64,000 bases of DNA from Dugong dugon (taxonomy: Eukaryota > Chordata > Mammalia > Sirenia > Dugongidae), in the NCBI GenBank assembly GCA_030035585.1, contig CM057461.1:169023624-169087623 (forward strand), read 5' to 3'. A program made the position numbers and the translations under genes. This document shows, piece after piece, positions 10,493 through 20,869 of the stretch (position 1 is the first letter of the stretch; every line of letters begins with the position of its first letter). Under the pieces are notes generated by a model, which was given only the letters and a program-made list of their open reading frames with translations, was not told the DNA's origin and searched no databases.

Positions 10493-11560
10493 TCATTGGG
10501 CTGTTTCCATAAGACACAAGTTTTTGGATTCAGTGTTCCTGAGCTGTTCATTCACTGTGCCAGAACAGCTGACTTCCCACAGTGTATACTTTAGTATCTC
10601 AGCAACTGAGGCATGAAAATGAGCCTGGAACTTCTTGCTAATTAGGACATAAAGAATGGGGTTCAAACAACTATTGAGGAATGCCAAACCAGTGGAGAGG
10701 GGGATTCCAGCCTGCAGCATCTGGGAGAAGTAGCTGTTGTGGTGAATCGTGAGCTCCCAAATGCTGAACAGGTGATAAGGAGTCCAGCAAATCAAAAAGG
10801 CTATGACCACAGCCAGGACTGTCCAGAAATGCTTACTGGAGATCAGGATGCTTTGTTTCTTCACCTGGAAGATGAGGCATGAGTAGCAAATGCTCATTGT
10901 TATCAAAGGGAAGAGGTACCCAACAATAAATTTCACCCAAGTCAGACCATGGTGCCTCATCAGTCTGAGGTCAGGATCATTCTCATGGAAATTGTTATAG
11001 CAAGCAGTGTGGTTATTAAACTCCACAGTGTCCCGGAAGTATAGGGCTGGGCCCCCAATCAGAGAAGCCAAAAGCCAGACTAATATGATAACAATCAGGG
11101 AGTTCTTCAGGGTTCGGTGTCGGTGAGACAAGACAGGATGGACCAAGTGGAGATAGTGGTCTAGGCTGATCACTGTCAGGAAGAAAACACTGGCAAACAT
11201 GTTCAACTGAGCAATGAAGGAATTGGCCTTGCACAACCAGATGCCAAAGGGCCAATGGAAATTCATGGCCACGTAGGAGATGTAGAGGGGCAGAAAGAGA
11301 ACAAAGATGAAATCTGCAATGGCCAGATTGAGGAACCAGAGAGTGGCAACTGTCTTCTTCCACTTGAACCCCGTAAACCAAATGACAATGGCATTTCCTG
11401 GAACTCCCAGAACAAATGCTAAACAGTATAACCCCACAGAGACCCAGTGAATAACTCCCAGGTGGTCTTTCTCCTCCAACTCTGACTCTGTAAGGTAATA
11501 TTCCATGGCGTAGGAATAGTTCTCAAATTCTTCAAATAATATTTCCTCTAGATCTTCCAT
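10493..11560 (-). CDS. CMKLR2: Chemerin-like receptor 2 (GPR1), class A GPCR
   Basis: Intact 355-residue receptor, the same length as the human protein as I recall it. It binds chemerin at the plasma membrane and belongs to the chemoattractant-receptor group with CMKLR1. Visible features: acidic N-terminus with an N-glycosylation site (N14-Y-S); TM1 about 38-62 with G55-N56; TM2 about 73-96 with NLAIAD (D83); C110 and C187 for the TM3-ECL2 disulfide; TM3 ending in D134-H-Y, not DRY; TM4 about 154-175; a second glycosylation site N183-H-T; TM5 about 209-231; TM6 with C258-W-T-P; TM7 with N300-P-I-L-Y; and a Ser/Thr-containing C-tail. The start has a strong context (A at -3, G at +4) and lies 28 nt inside the exon. 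DHY is also found in human CMKLR2, which is known for arrestin-biased, weak G-protein signalling. No truncation or frameshift is seen. The family assignment is very secure. Confidence 0.97.
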   Translation of the reverse strand: MEDLEEILFEEFENYSYAMEYYLTESELEEKDHLGVIHWVSVGLYCLAFVLGVPGNAIVIWFTGFKWKKTVATLWFLNLAIADFIFVLFLPLYISYVAMNFHWPFGIWLCKANSFIAQLNMFASVFFLTVISLDHYLHLVHPVLSHRHRTLKNSLIVIILVWLLASLIGGPALYFRDTVEFNNHTACYNNFHENDPDLRLMRHHGLTWVKFIVGYLFPLITMSICYSCLIFQVKKQSILISSKHFWTVLAVVIAFLICWTPYHLFSIWELTIHHNSYFSQMLQAGIPLSTGLAFLNSCLNPILYVLISKKFQAHFHASVAEILKYTLWEVSCSGTVNEQLRNTESKNLCLMETAQ

Positions 11561-11588
11561 GATCTTGCTATGTGGAGAATGAGGAAAT

Positions 11589-11636
11589 CTACAGAAGCAG
11601 ATTTTAAAAAGAAAGAAGAAATAAAAAAAAAAAAAA
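11589..11636 (-). promoter_or_regulatory. CMKLR2: Splice acceptor of the CMKLR2 coding exon
   Basis: On the minus strand a long pyrimidine tract (complement of 11600-11636, with about 15 consecutive T) leads to TCTGCTTCTGTAG, the AG being at 11590-11589. The exon would start at 11588, giving 28 nt of 5' UTR before the ATG. This fits the known structure of the gene, a single coding exon preceded by non-coding 5' exons. Confidence 0.75.
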
Positions 11637-12373
11637 AGAATATAAGTTCAGTGAGTGATAAGGAACATGAGGATTTGATCTTATGAACTGGAAATAGTAT
11701 ATTTCATGGTAGGACTTATGATTACACTATAGATGTCCAAGTCTTGCTGGGCCTCCGTTTCACTCTGATGATCATTTTTAAAACTGTGAGAGCTCATTTT
11801 GGAAAAGTGTTCAGTAATTGCTAAATTAAAATGACTAACTTTACAGGTACACTTCCTCTGTTCATAATGCTTACAGGGCTGACTAGAAAGAATCTAACAT
11901 TTAACAAGAATTAGGCTCATACTGTATATTACTATTTCATGGATGATGCAAAAGAAAACAGTTTCTGTGTTTGAGGGGCATGTGATCTGGTGATGATAAA
12001 TACTTACATAGTGATGACTTCAAAATCTGTATTTCTAGCCCTAACTTCTTGAGCTCTAGACATACAGTCCCAACTGCTTCCTGGACCCATCTACTTGGAT
12101 GTCACAGGCAATCACTGGAGATTTGACCAACTATCTTGCACCTCAGGATGTTTTGATTCTATGTTTATGAATAAAAACATGTTAATCAGATTTGTATCAA
12201 CACGGATGGCTTTTCATCATAAAGCTATCTTTTGAAGCCTTTTTTTCCCCCTACCAAGGACAGTTTTCCTGGGTTAAGAAGGCTTGAATGTCAGTTTTTC
12301 AATGAAAACAAATTTTACTGGGTGAAATTTGGCTTCATCAATTTTATGTTGTATTGATTATTGCTATAGGTAG
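11637..12373 (-). other. CMKLR2 5' intron, no repeat recognised
   Basis: Unique AT-rich sequence upstream of the coding exon. No exon or repeat is identified. Confidence 0.5.
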
Positions 12374-12909
12374 TGTCATGGATTGAATTGTGTCCCACAA
12401 AAATATATGTCAACTTGGTTAGGCCATGACTCCCACTATTGTGTGGCTGTCCTCCATTTTGTGATTTTCCTATGTGTTATAAATCATAATCTCTGCCTGT
12501 GGTTAAAGAGGATTAGGGTGGGGCTGTAACACCCTTACTAAGTAAGGTCACATCCCTGATCCAATGTAAAGGGAGTTTCCTTGGGGTGTGGCCTGCACCA
12601 CCTTTTATCTTACAAGAGAAAAAAGGAAAGAGAAGCAAGCAGAGAGTTGGGGACCTCATACCACCAAGAAAGCAGCACCAGGAGCAGAGTGTGTCTTTTG
12701 GACCCAGGGTTCCTGCACGGAGAAGTTCCTAGTACCGGGGAGATTGATGACAACGACCTTTCTTCAGAGCTGACAGAGAAAGCCTTCTCCTGGAGCAATG
12801 CCCTGAATTTGGATTTGTAGCCTACTAGACTGTGAGAGAATAAATTTCTCTTTGCTAAAACCATCCACTTGTGGCATTTCTGTTATAGCAGCACTAGATG
12901 ACTAAGACA
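12374..12909 (+). mobile_element. Solo LTR, lineage-specific family, subfamily A
   Basis: 536 bp, TGTCATGG..AAGACA, with a perfect 5-bp duplication GGTAG (12369-12373 and 12910-12914). It carries the subfamily A block CATCCCTGATCCAATGTAAA (12551-12570). The two 60-84 codon frames inside are chance. Confidence 0.92.
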
Positions 12910-12914
12910 GGTAG

Positions 12915-13239
12915 TATTCAAAACCAGGTAGAAAAAAGATAAATAGTCATATTCCTTTAATGGGGTAATCAATAGGGCAAAGATGTAAAATCTGGGATAA
13001 TAGTTGGGCCGTAATGAAGGGGTCAAAACATCCTTTGTTGCTCACAGGCATCTCAGACTCAACTAACACTGAATTCATCATCCTACCTGAAATCACTGAG
13101 GAATCTGGCAGGGCATATATTAAAAACAAAAGCGATTTATTAGCTTCCTCCCAACCCCAGACTCAGCCGATTTCTTTTTGTTCTTCAGCATTCAGCCGAA
13201 ATGCCACCTTTTCTTGAGGATAGTTTCTGGCATCACCTA
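12915..13239. other. Unique intronic sequence
   Basis: No repeat or exon recognised. Confidence 0.4.
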
Positions 13240-13500
13240 CCCTGAGACAATAATAATAATAAATTACAGCCAATATTATTGGTAATTTGCCATGTGCCGG
13301 GAATATATGATCTAATTTGATCCTCACAACAGTCTTATAAAGTAGGTAAGTACTATCACTATTCCCATTTTACAAGAAAGGGTATTGAAGTTCAAGAAAG
13401 CTAAGTGACTTTATCAAGAACACACTACCTATTAATGAAGAGTCAGGATGTAAACTCAGATCTGTTGGACCCAGAACGTGAGCTCTTAACCACTACGACA
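13240..13500 (-). repeat. MIR SINE
   Basis: The forward strand reads the MIR complement: GATCCTCACAACAGTCTTATAA near 13319, CCCATTTTACAAGAAAGGG near 13364, and CTCTTAACCACTACGACA at the end. A short (AAT)n lies at its left border. Confidence 0.8.
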
Positions 13501-13502
13501 TT

Positions 13503-13672
13503 TCCCTCCTGGCACAGTGGTTAAGGGCCTGGCTGCTAACCAAATGGCCGGCAGTTCGAATTCACCAACCACTCCCTGGAAACTCTATGGGGCAGTTCTA
13601 CTCTGTCCTACAGAGTCACTATGAGTTGGAATTGAGTCACCGGCAATGGGTTTGGTTTTGGTTTTTGGTATA
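13503..13672 (+). mobile_element. AfroSINE, short type
   Basis: Starts at CTCCTGGCACAGTGGTTAAG (13507), has B box GTTCGAATTCACC, and ends GGCAATGGGTTTGGTTTTGG. It lacks the ~45-bp GAGAAAGATGTGGCAG insert of the long type. Confidence 0.85.
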
Positions 13673-13714
13673 AAACAGTATATTGTTATTGCCTTTTTTT
13701 TTTTTTTTGTCTCC

Positions 13715-14957
13715 AATTTCTCCCCTACCAGACTGTGAACTCCTTGAGAACAATGACTGTTATTTCTGTACCCCCAGTGCCTAGTACAATTCTTTTTTTT
13801 TTTGTTGTTGTCATTGTTGAGATATATACAACAAAACATATGTCAAATCAACCATTTCTACATGTACAATTCAGTGATATTGATTACATTCTTCAAGTTC
13901 TGCAACTATTCTCACTCTCCTTTTCTGAGTTGTTCCTCCCCCATTAACATAAACTCACTGCCCCCTAAGGTTCCTATCTGATCTTTGGAGTTGCTGCTAT
14001 CACTTCGATCCCACATAGATAGTTCTTAAAAGAGCATAATGCTGAAGGCATCCATTTTTTCTAGTTAAGCAAAACTATCGTTTGGTTTTAAGAAGACTTC
14101 AGGGGATAGTTTTGGCTTAAGTTTTAAAGATTATCTCAGGGCAATAGTTTCAGGGATTCAGCCAGCCCTCTTGGCTCCAGAAAGTCTGGAGTCCATGAGA
14201 ATTTGAAATTCTGTTCTGCATTTTCCCCCCTTTGATCAGGTTTCTTCTATAGAATCTTTGATCAAAATGTTTAGTAATGGTAGCCAAGCACCATCTAGTT
14301 CTTCTGCTTGCATGGCAAAGGAGGCAGTTGTTCATGGAGGCAATTAGCCACACATTCCATATCGTCTTCCTATTCCTGACTCTCCTTCCTCTGTTGCTTC
14401 AATTGTCATGCCTTGGATGGCTGCTTGCAAGCTTTTAAGACCCCGGGCACTACACAACGAACTAGGAGGTAGAATAGAAGCACTAAACATGTTATCAGGC
14501 CAATGAACTGGAATGTCCCATGAAACCATAACCCTAAACCTCCAAACCAAGGAACCAAATCCCATGAGGTTTTTGATTGTACATAAGCAGCCTCAGTAGC
14601 TACTTTTTGTTGTTGTTGTTGTTGTATTTATATTTATCACACAACTTTTGTCAGTTCAACTTTTTACAGGTATACAGCTTATTGACAACAATTACATTAA
14701 TTGGCTGTGCGACCCTACCCTTAATCAATGCAATTTTTTCATCACCTTTAACACCCTCTTCTCACTCTCCTGCCCCTGGTAACCGCTGATAAACTTTGCT
14801 CTCTGTACATTTGCCTTTTCTTGTCTTTTTATATAAGTGAGGACACACAGTATTTGTCCTTTTGTAATTGACTTATTTCACTGAGCATAATGTCCTAGTA
14901 TAATTCTTTACATATCATAGGTGTTTAACATGTGTTTAATAAATAACTGGCTCTGCT
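13715..14957 (+). mobile_element. L2 LINE 3' end, split by an L1
   Basis: Left part: ACCAGACTGTGAACTCCTTG and CCCCCAGTGCCTAGTACAAT (to 13795). Right part: CCTAGTATAATTCTTTACAT to GTGTTTAATAAATAACTGG (14894-14957). Together they form the usual L2 3' end, interrupted by the L1 at 13796-14893. Confidence 0.8.
13796..14893 (-). mobile_element. 5'-truncated L1, 3' UTR only
   Basis: Flanked by a 16-bp duplication with one mismatch: CCTAGTACAATTCTTT (13780-13795) and CCTAGTATAATTCTTT (14894-14909). The T-run at 13796 is the poly(A) tail. The sequence is L1 3' UTR up to the ORF2 end (complement of AGTGAAATAAGTCAATTAC near 14866-14884). Its terminal ~240 bp is the tail type that appears as the middle segment of the composite L1s at 15.3, 33.3, 41.4 and 51.9 kb. 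Confidence 0.9.
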
Positions 14958-15305
14958 ACTAATCCGTCCAGAACCAAATGTAATTTTAAAAGCCTCAGGT
15001 GAGAGCTTGTGAGTTTACCTCTAAGTCAATGTTGCTACCAGCATCTCTCTGACCTGGACCTCATAGTTCTACCCTTGGGATCGTGCCTTGTTCCTTGACA
15101 CCAGGTCCTTTCTTTGGCATGTCCTACTCCAGTAAGAATTGGTTTCTCTGTTGCTGTCCTATTCTTTCAGGCCTGGGACCTTATCCTGCCCTCTTCACTC
15201 CTGGCGGCTGACCCTCCCCAGTGTAAAATTCTTTCCAGCCTAGTCTTAAACTCCTTGTCTTGGTTTTCTGCCTGCATACTAGGATACCCTCACCTTCTTG
15301 GTGCC
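14958..15305. other. Unique intronic sequence
   Basis: Somewhat pyrimidine-rich. No exon or repeat assigned. Confidence 0.4.
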
Positions 15306-15320
15306 TATGACCCACTTTTT

Positions 15321-16114
15321 ATTTTTTTAATTTATTTTCATTGTACTTTAGATGAAGGTTTACAGAACAAATAGTTTCTCATTAAACAGTCAGTACACAT
15401 ATTATTTTATGACATTGGTTAACAACCCCATGACATGTCAACACTCTCCCTTCTCGACCTTGGGGGACCTTTTTTTTTTTTTTTGGTGAAAATATATATA
15501 GCCAAAGATATACCATTTCAAAAATTTCTACATGTACAATTCAGTGACATCGATTACATTCTTCCAGTTGTGCTACTATTCTCACTATCCTTTTCCAAAT
15601 TATTCCATCACCATTATCTTCAACTCACTGTCCCCTAGGCTTCCCATCAAAACTTTTGAGTTGCTGTTGTCAATCTGATCTCACATAGATAATTCTTTTC
15701 TTTGTTTAGATTAAGGTTTACAGAACAAATAGTTTCTCATTAAACAGTTAGTACACATATTGTCCGATGACAATGGTTAACAACCCCATGACATGGCAAC
15801 ACTGTCCTTTCTCAAACTTGGGTTCCCTATCACCAGCTTTCCTGTCCCCTCCTGCCTTCTAGTCCTTGTCCCTGGACTGCTGTGCCTCATTAGTTCCATT
15901 TTGTTTTATGGGGCTGTCCAATCCCCGGCTGAACGGTGAACCTTAGGAGTGATTTCATCACTGAGCTAAAAGGGTGTCTGGGGGCCATAATCTGAGGGTT
16001 TCTCCAGTCTCTGTCAGGCCAGTAAATCTGGTCTTTGTTTGTGTGTTAGAATTTTGTTCTACGTCCTTCTCCAACTCTGTCCAGGACCCTCTGTTGTAAA
16101 CCCGGTCAGAGCAG
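15321..16114 (-). mobile_element. 5'-truncated L1 with composite 3' UTR
   Basis: 15-bp duplication with one mismatch: TATGACCCACTTTTT (15306-15320) and TATGACCCGCTTTTT (16115-16129). From the 3' end inward: tail A (15327-15466), an internal T-run (15469-15484), a foreign L1 tail (15485-15697), then a second copy of tail A continuing into ordinary 3' UTR. No ORF2 is present. Confidence 0.92.
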
Positions 16115-16129
16115 TATGACCCGCTTTTT

Positions 16130-16860
16130 TAGGCTATTAGCAATTCTGAAGCCAAAATGGCCCAGGTGGTTGTCTGAATCACCTCGCAAAACCCGAAGCA
16201 ATGATGTGAAGGCATCTTATTACCCAAGCACAAAACATCTCTAAAAGGAGCCTAATTGTATAAAATCACTATCCTCACCAAAAGTCAGAGATCTCCCCTC
16301 TTCCATGACTGAAACTGCTGGGCCAGTATGATCACAGGGCCTGCTGAAGGACACCATCCACCACTCCTTCATATTCTCTGGGGTGGAGGACAACCTTGAG
16401 GATGAATGATCTATCTGAACAGAATCCCTTCAGATAGGAAGCCCTGTACCTGAGTGGTTTCTGGTCTTCCAGAAACCAGAAGAGTGGATTAGATGCAAGG
16501 ACAAGTTCAGAGGAGCTTTGAGAAGGATCTTCAAGAGGAGCTGAATGGTGCCCAGCTAAATACTTAATGGGAAATATAAGCTAGGAATTCCCCTATGACT
16601 TAGAACAGATGTTCATAAGTGTGGTGATGGTGAGGGGTAGGGATGGGTGAAGAGAGAGAAATAAAGCAGAATTCAGCAACTATCCTACCAAGTCCTTGAG
16701 CAGATAAATATAACCCTTGAGGGAATATTCTTGTCTAATTATTATACCTTGTTTGTATATTACCTTATAGTTTACAGGTGTCTCCATATCTAATTAAGTT
16801 TTTAAATCTCAGTAAGACCTAGTCAAGTATCTAGGGACCAACCTAGAACTGGCAACCACC
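16130..16860. other. Unique intronic sequence
   Basis: No exon or repeat recognised. Moderately GC-balanced. Confidence 0.4.
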
Positions 16861-16861
16861 A

Positions 16862-17720
16862 TTCCTGCCTGATAACCCATTCATTCAGCAAGTATTAAGT
16901 GCCTGTATTTGTCAGGCTCTATTTTAGCTGATTGGGATTCTTTACTAAATAAGATAGACAAAGATTTCTTCCCTTGTGGATCTTATATTCTAGCAGGAGG
17001 CGATAAACAACAACAAACAACAAAAAATAAATACATAGTGCATTAAAAGGATGTAAGTGCTACAGAAAATGGAAAAAATAGAGCAGGGTAAGGGGAATTG
17101 GGAGGTGGTAACAACTTTCAATAAGGTGTCAGGGAAGGAGTCATTAAGAAGATGACAACTGCAAAGGCTTGAAGGAGGTAAGGGAGTTAGTCATGTGGCT
17201 ATTTCAGGGAAGAGCATTGCAGGCAGAGGGAAGAGCCAGTGCAAAGGCCCTGGGGCAGGAGTGTGTCCGATATGTTTGAGAAACATAAAGGATACCAGTA
17301 TGTCTGAAATAGAAAGGGGAAGAGTAAAAGGTGAGAAGTTCAATAAGGATGTGGGAGGTCAGATCATGTGGACCCTAGCAGGTCATTGAAGTACATTGGC
17401 TTTTACTCTAAGGGAAATGGGAGGCCACTGAAGGATTTTTGAGCAGAGGGAAAAGGTAATTAGATTTATATTATACAAGGATCCCTCTCTTTACTACGTT
17501 GAGAATAGAGTGTTGCAGGGGTGGGGTGGAGGGGTTATAGAAGCAGGGAGGCCAGCTAGGAAACTATTGCAATAATTCCAGCCAGAGGTGAGCATGGCTT
17601 GGGCTAGGGTGGTAGCAGTGGAGGCGATTAGAAGTGATTGGATTCTAGGTATATTTTGAAGCCAGAACCAACAGTTTCCTAAGTTTTCTCGGTGTAATAG
17701 ATGTGGTGTGTGAGAAAAAA
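16862..17720 (+). repeat. Ancient mammal-wide interspersed repeat (LINE-like)
   Basis: A common old mammalian repeat with recognisable landmarks: TTCATTCAGCAAGTATTAAG (16881), GGGAAGAGCATTGCAGGCAG (17210), GCAAAGGCCCTGGGGCAGGA (17242), TCAGATCATGTGGACCCTAG (17360) and GGGAGGCCACTGAAGGATTT (17420). The same family recurs at 23756 and 35638. Subfamily not assigned. A (CAA)n-like patch at 17010-17025 is inside it. Confidence 0.7.
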
Positions 17721-18194
17721 TGACCCCCAGACTTTGGGGTCTTCTGGGTCAGAGTCTAGACCCTCCACTATCTCTTTTCCACTCTTCTCATTGGCTAGAA
17801 TATGGAAGCAGTCATGATCCATCTTGGACCACATGGGTGAGGAAAACTTAGTGTTTTCACATGACAGAAGAAACTTGGGCCCCTGATGACTTCATGGAGC
17901 AGTGCTTCCCTGCTTGCTCTCGTCCAGCTCCTTCTGAATTATTAAGAAAGTATTTCCCCCAAAGTCCTTTGGGGCTTTTGTTAAAGTAGCTGAACCTGTT
18001 TCCTAACTAGCATGTCTAGGGCCTGTCTTTAAGTACTATGGCAGAGCCCTGACAGTGCTCACTTCCTGTGATAAGATATTATAAGAAGACTGAGGTAGGA
18101 GCTACTGCTAACAATGGTCATGGCTTCTGGAAGCTTACTCAAAAGGGGAGAAGGAAGCTTTCCTTAGGGAGGACACAAAGGGGAAGAAGCTGGC
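17721..18194. other. Unique intronic sequence
   Basis: No repeat or exon recognised. Confidence 0.4.
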
Positions 18195-18245
18195 TGTGAT
18201 GGTTAAGGTTGTGTGTCAACATAGCTGGACCATGATTCTCAGTGG

Positions 18246-18317
18246 TTTGGCAGTTATGTAATGATGTCGTTTGGTAGTTATGTAATGATGTAATTTGGCA
18301 GTTATATAATGATGTAG
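18246..18317 (+). repeat. Three 24-bp tandem units inside the LTR
   Basis: Units 18246-18269, 18270-18293 and 18294-18317, each TTTGGYAGTTATRTAATGATGT plus two variable bases. Probably a local expansion of the LTR 5' region. Confidence 0.9.
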
Positions 18318-18325
18318 TCATCCTC

Positions 18326-18841
18326 TGTCTTGGTTATCTAGTGCTGCTATAACAGAAATACCACAAGTGGATGGCTTCAACAAACAGAAGTTTATTCTCT
18401 CACAGTTTAGTAGGCTACAAGTCCAAACTCAGGCATCAGCTCCTGGGGAATGTTTCTCTTCTCTGTTAGCTCTGGAGGAAGGTCCTTGTCATCAGTCTTC
18501 CCCTGGTCTAGGAGCTTCTCAGCGCAGGAACCTCAGGGCCAAAGGACACAGTCTGCTCCCAAGGCTGCTTTCTTTGTGGTATGAGGTCTCCCATGCCTCT
18601 CTGCTTGCTTCTCTCTTTTATATCTCAAAGAGATTAGACACAATCTAATCTTGTAGACTGAGTCATGCCTCATTAACGTAACTCCCACTAATCCCATCTC
18701 ATTAACATCATAGAGACAGGATTTACTACACATAGGAAAATCATATCAGATGACAAAATGGTGGAATCACATAATACTGGGAATCATGGCCTAGCCAAAC
18801 TGATACACATATTTTTTGAGAACACAATTCAATTCATGACA
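18326..18841 (-). mobile_element. Solo LTR, lineage-specific family, subfamily B
   Basis: 516-bp solo LTR with a perfect 5-bp duplication TCCTC (18321-18325 and 18842-18846), nested in the older LTR. In sense orientation it carries GAGATATAAAAGAGAG, a TATA-like box typical of subfamily B (complement of 18613-18630). Confidence 0.92.
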
Positions 18842-19224
18842 TCCTCTGTGATGTGATCTGAAGTGATTGGCCAATCAGTTGTAAGGGGAATTTCCTCAGA
18901 GGTGTGGCCTGCATCTAATATATATATGGATGTTCTGGCAAAGTTTGCTCACTTGCTCTGGATCCTGCATCTGGCTTATCATCATCTGATCTCTGGTTCT
19001 TGGGACTTTAGCCTGCGGCCTGCCGTACTGCCTGCTGATCTCAGGACTCATCAGCCTCCACAGCCTATGAGCCAGTGGCCTGCAGTCTGACCTGCCAGTC
19101 TTGGGTTCATCAGCCCCTACAGTTATATGAGTCACGAGAAGCCTCCAGCCTGACCCACAGACTTGGAACTTGCCAGCATCTACAACTACATGAGCGATTT
19201 CCTTGAGATAAATCTCTCTTTCTA

Positions 19225-19237
19225 ATATATATATATC

Positions 19238-19274
<37 letters not shown>
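19225..19274. repeat. (AT)n microsatellite
   Basis: Long alternating AT array, with one CTTTC interruption, at the decayed 3' end of the LTR. Likely length-polymorphic. Confidence 0.95.
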
Positions 19275-19275
<1 letters not shown>

Positions 19276-20014
19276 ACCCTGGTGGGATTGAAGAGGTGTT
19301 GCTGGTAAGACACGTGCTTTCTAAGAAAATGGACAGACCTTGAGCTGTGATGTCATTAGACCTATACTCTCTATGGTCAGAGGTTATATTTCCTTTGCCC
19401 TTTTTTTCAGAACATAAATGCCCATAGGAGTAGGAACTTTAATGAGTGAAACAGTCCAGGTTGGGGAGACAATGGTATTTGGGTGAATGGATAGCACTAG
19501 ATTTGTCGTCAGCAGACAACAGCTACCCAGCTCTAGCCAATTGCTTCCATGTAGAAAATGAGGGTTTAGTGTTGCCAGAGCTTCCAGTTTTTGAAGGGTA
19601 GCTGGGTGTCTATATTTTTAATGTGAAAAATTTCTAACTTTTTTGAAAATATTGTTTTAAAACAAAACAGCTGTGGGCCACACCAGCACAGCTGCCAATT
19701 TGAGACCCCTGGGGCAGGCAGACTCTTAAAAGTCTTGAACTATTCAACAGCAAAGGAGGAAATTTTGCATTAAAATGGAAATGGAAACTCTGAGTCGGCC
19801 TTTTCAGAACAGTGAATGACTTTCTGCTTGTTCCCACGGAGGCAATTACAAGATTTAATGCCACTCAGAAGTATCTCCAGAGACCCTGGCTTCAACCTTC
19901 TCCTCAGATAACAAAGGAAACTAGCTAATGAGTTGAGACATGTCTACAAGTATCCCCAGAAGGGAATGCCATGGACACGTCTCTGCCTTTACTGGGTTTC
20001 TATCAAAGTTACAA
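19276..20014. other. Unique intronic sequence
   Basis: No exon or repeat recognised. Confidence 0.4.
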
Positions 20015-20085
20015 GGAGCCTGGGTAGTGCAAGTGGTTTTGCCATGAGTCAGAATCGACTCGACGGCAATGGGTTTGTTTTTATT
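20015..20085 (+). mobile_element. Internally deleted mini-AfroSINE
   Basis: The SINE head (AAGGAGCCTGGGTAGTGCAAG) is joined directly to the tail (GCCATGAGTCAGAATCGACT..GGCAATGGGTTTG). The B box and middle, about 100-130 bp, are missing. The tail is little diverged (CGACTCGACGG is intact). Confidence 0.85.
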
Positions 20086-20653
20086 TTTTATTAGTTACAA
20101 ACTGTCAGACCCAGGATCAGAACTATTCTCTGCAGCTGTGACAAAACTCCTGGTCCTTGAGAGGGAATGGTGAGTAAGATTCTAATAAATGAACCTCATT
20201 CTGCTTTCTCCCAGCCCTGCTTAGAAGAACTTTATGTCCCCAGCTCACCATTGCTCTAATCCCCACCGCTTGGGTCTTTCATCTCCCACCTGTAACCTGT
20301 TTTCTTCCTCAAACTTGAAGTCAACCATGTTCCTAGTTCAAAGTATAACTTGGCAGTCATCCTGATCCATGGTCTGACTTCTACTTCATTCTGTGATTGG
20401 GGTAACTGGGTTATTGCCTTGTTCCTAGTTCTTGTTCCTGGGTTCCAGTCTTAGATTTCCATGCCTCTGGTTCTTTTCAGTTCCCTGGAGGCCCCTCACC
20501 TCTGTTACCACATCTTCATGACTCTGCTCACTTGCTCTCTCCCAGTCTCCACGCTTCTGTGCTCCCACCTTGGTCAGACCACTTACCTACTATCACATGG
20601 GACATCACCCTGACACCAATTCCCATCCTTTCTTACCACCGTAATTTTCAGTT
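20086..20653. other. Unique intronic sequence
   Basis: C/T-rich. No exon or repeat recognised. Confidence 0.4.
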
Positions 20654-20869
20654 GAGTGATTCTCAACTGAGGGCAATTTTGCCTCTCAGGGGACATTGGC
20701 AATGTTTAGAGACATTGTTAGTTGTCACAACTGGGAGAGAGGGTGCTACTGGCATCTAGTGCGCAGAGGTCAGAGATACTAAGTATCCTACAATGTACAG
20801 GGCAGCCCCTTACAACGAAAAATTACCCAGCCCAAAATGTCAATGGTGCCAAGGTTAAAAAAACCCTAA
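20654..20869 (+). mobile_element. MER20 (hAT-Charlie MITE)
   Basis: Nearly full-length match in order to the MER20 landmarks: GATTCTCAACTGAGGGCAAT, TTTTGCCTCTCAGGGGACAT, GTTGTCACAACTGGGAGAG, TGCTACTGGCATCTAGTG, ATCCTACAATGTACAGGGCA and CCCAAAATGTCAATGGTGCC. MER20 copies are known to act as enhancers or insulators in the eutherian endometrium. Whether this one is active is unknown. Confidence 0.85.

Larger units (their letters stand above)
18195..19275 (+). mobile_element. MLT1-like LTR, split by a younger solo LTR
   Basis: Starts TGTGATGGTTAAGGTTGTGT at 18195. It is interrupted at 18326-18841 and resumes with CTGTGATGTGATCTGAAGTG (18846). It contains a run of GATCTCAGGACTCATCAGCC-type motifs (19037-19110) and approaches its 3' end at GATAAATCTCTC (19207). 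The 3' terminus has dissolved into an (AT)n array. Confidence 0.8.

Noticed and set aside
10207-10551. 114-codon minus-strand frame overlapping the end of CMKLR2
   Set aside because: Different frame from CMKLR2 in its terminal codons and 3' UTR, with no similarity. A shadow frame.
11016-11381. 121-codon minus-strand frame inside CMKLR2
   Set aside because: Out-of-frame shadow of the receptor coding sequence.
18246-18317. CRISPR-like direct repeats
   Set aside because: Three adjacent 24-bp units without spacers inside an LTR of a mammalian genome. A simple tandem repeat.
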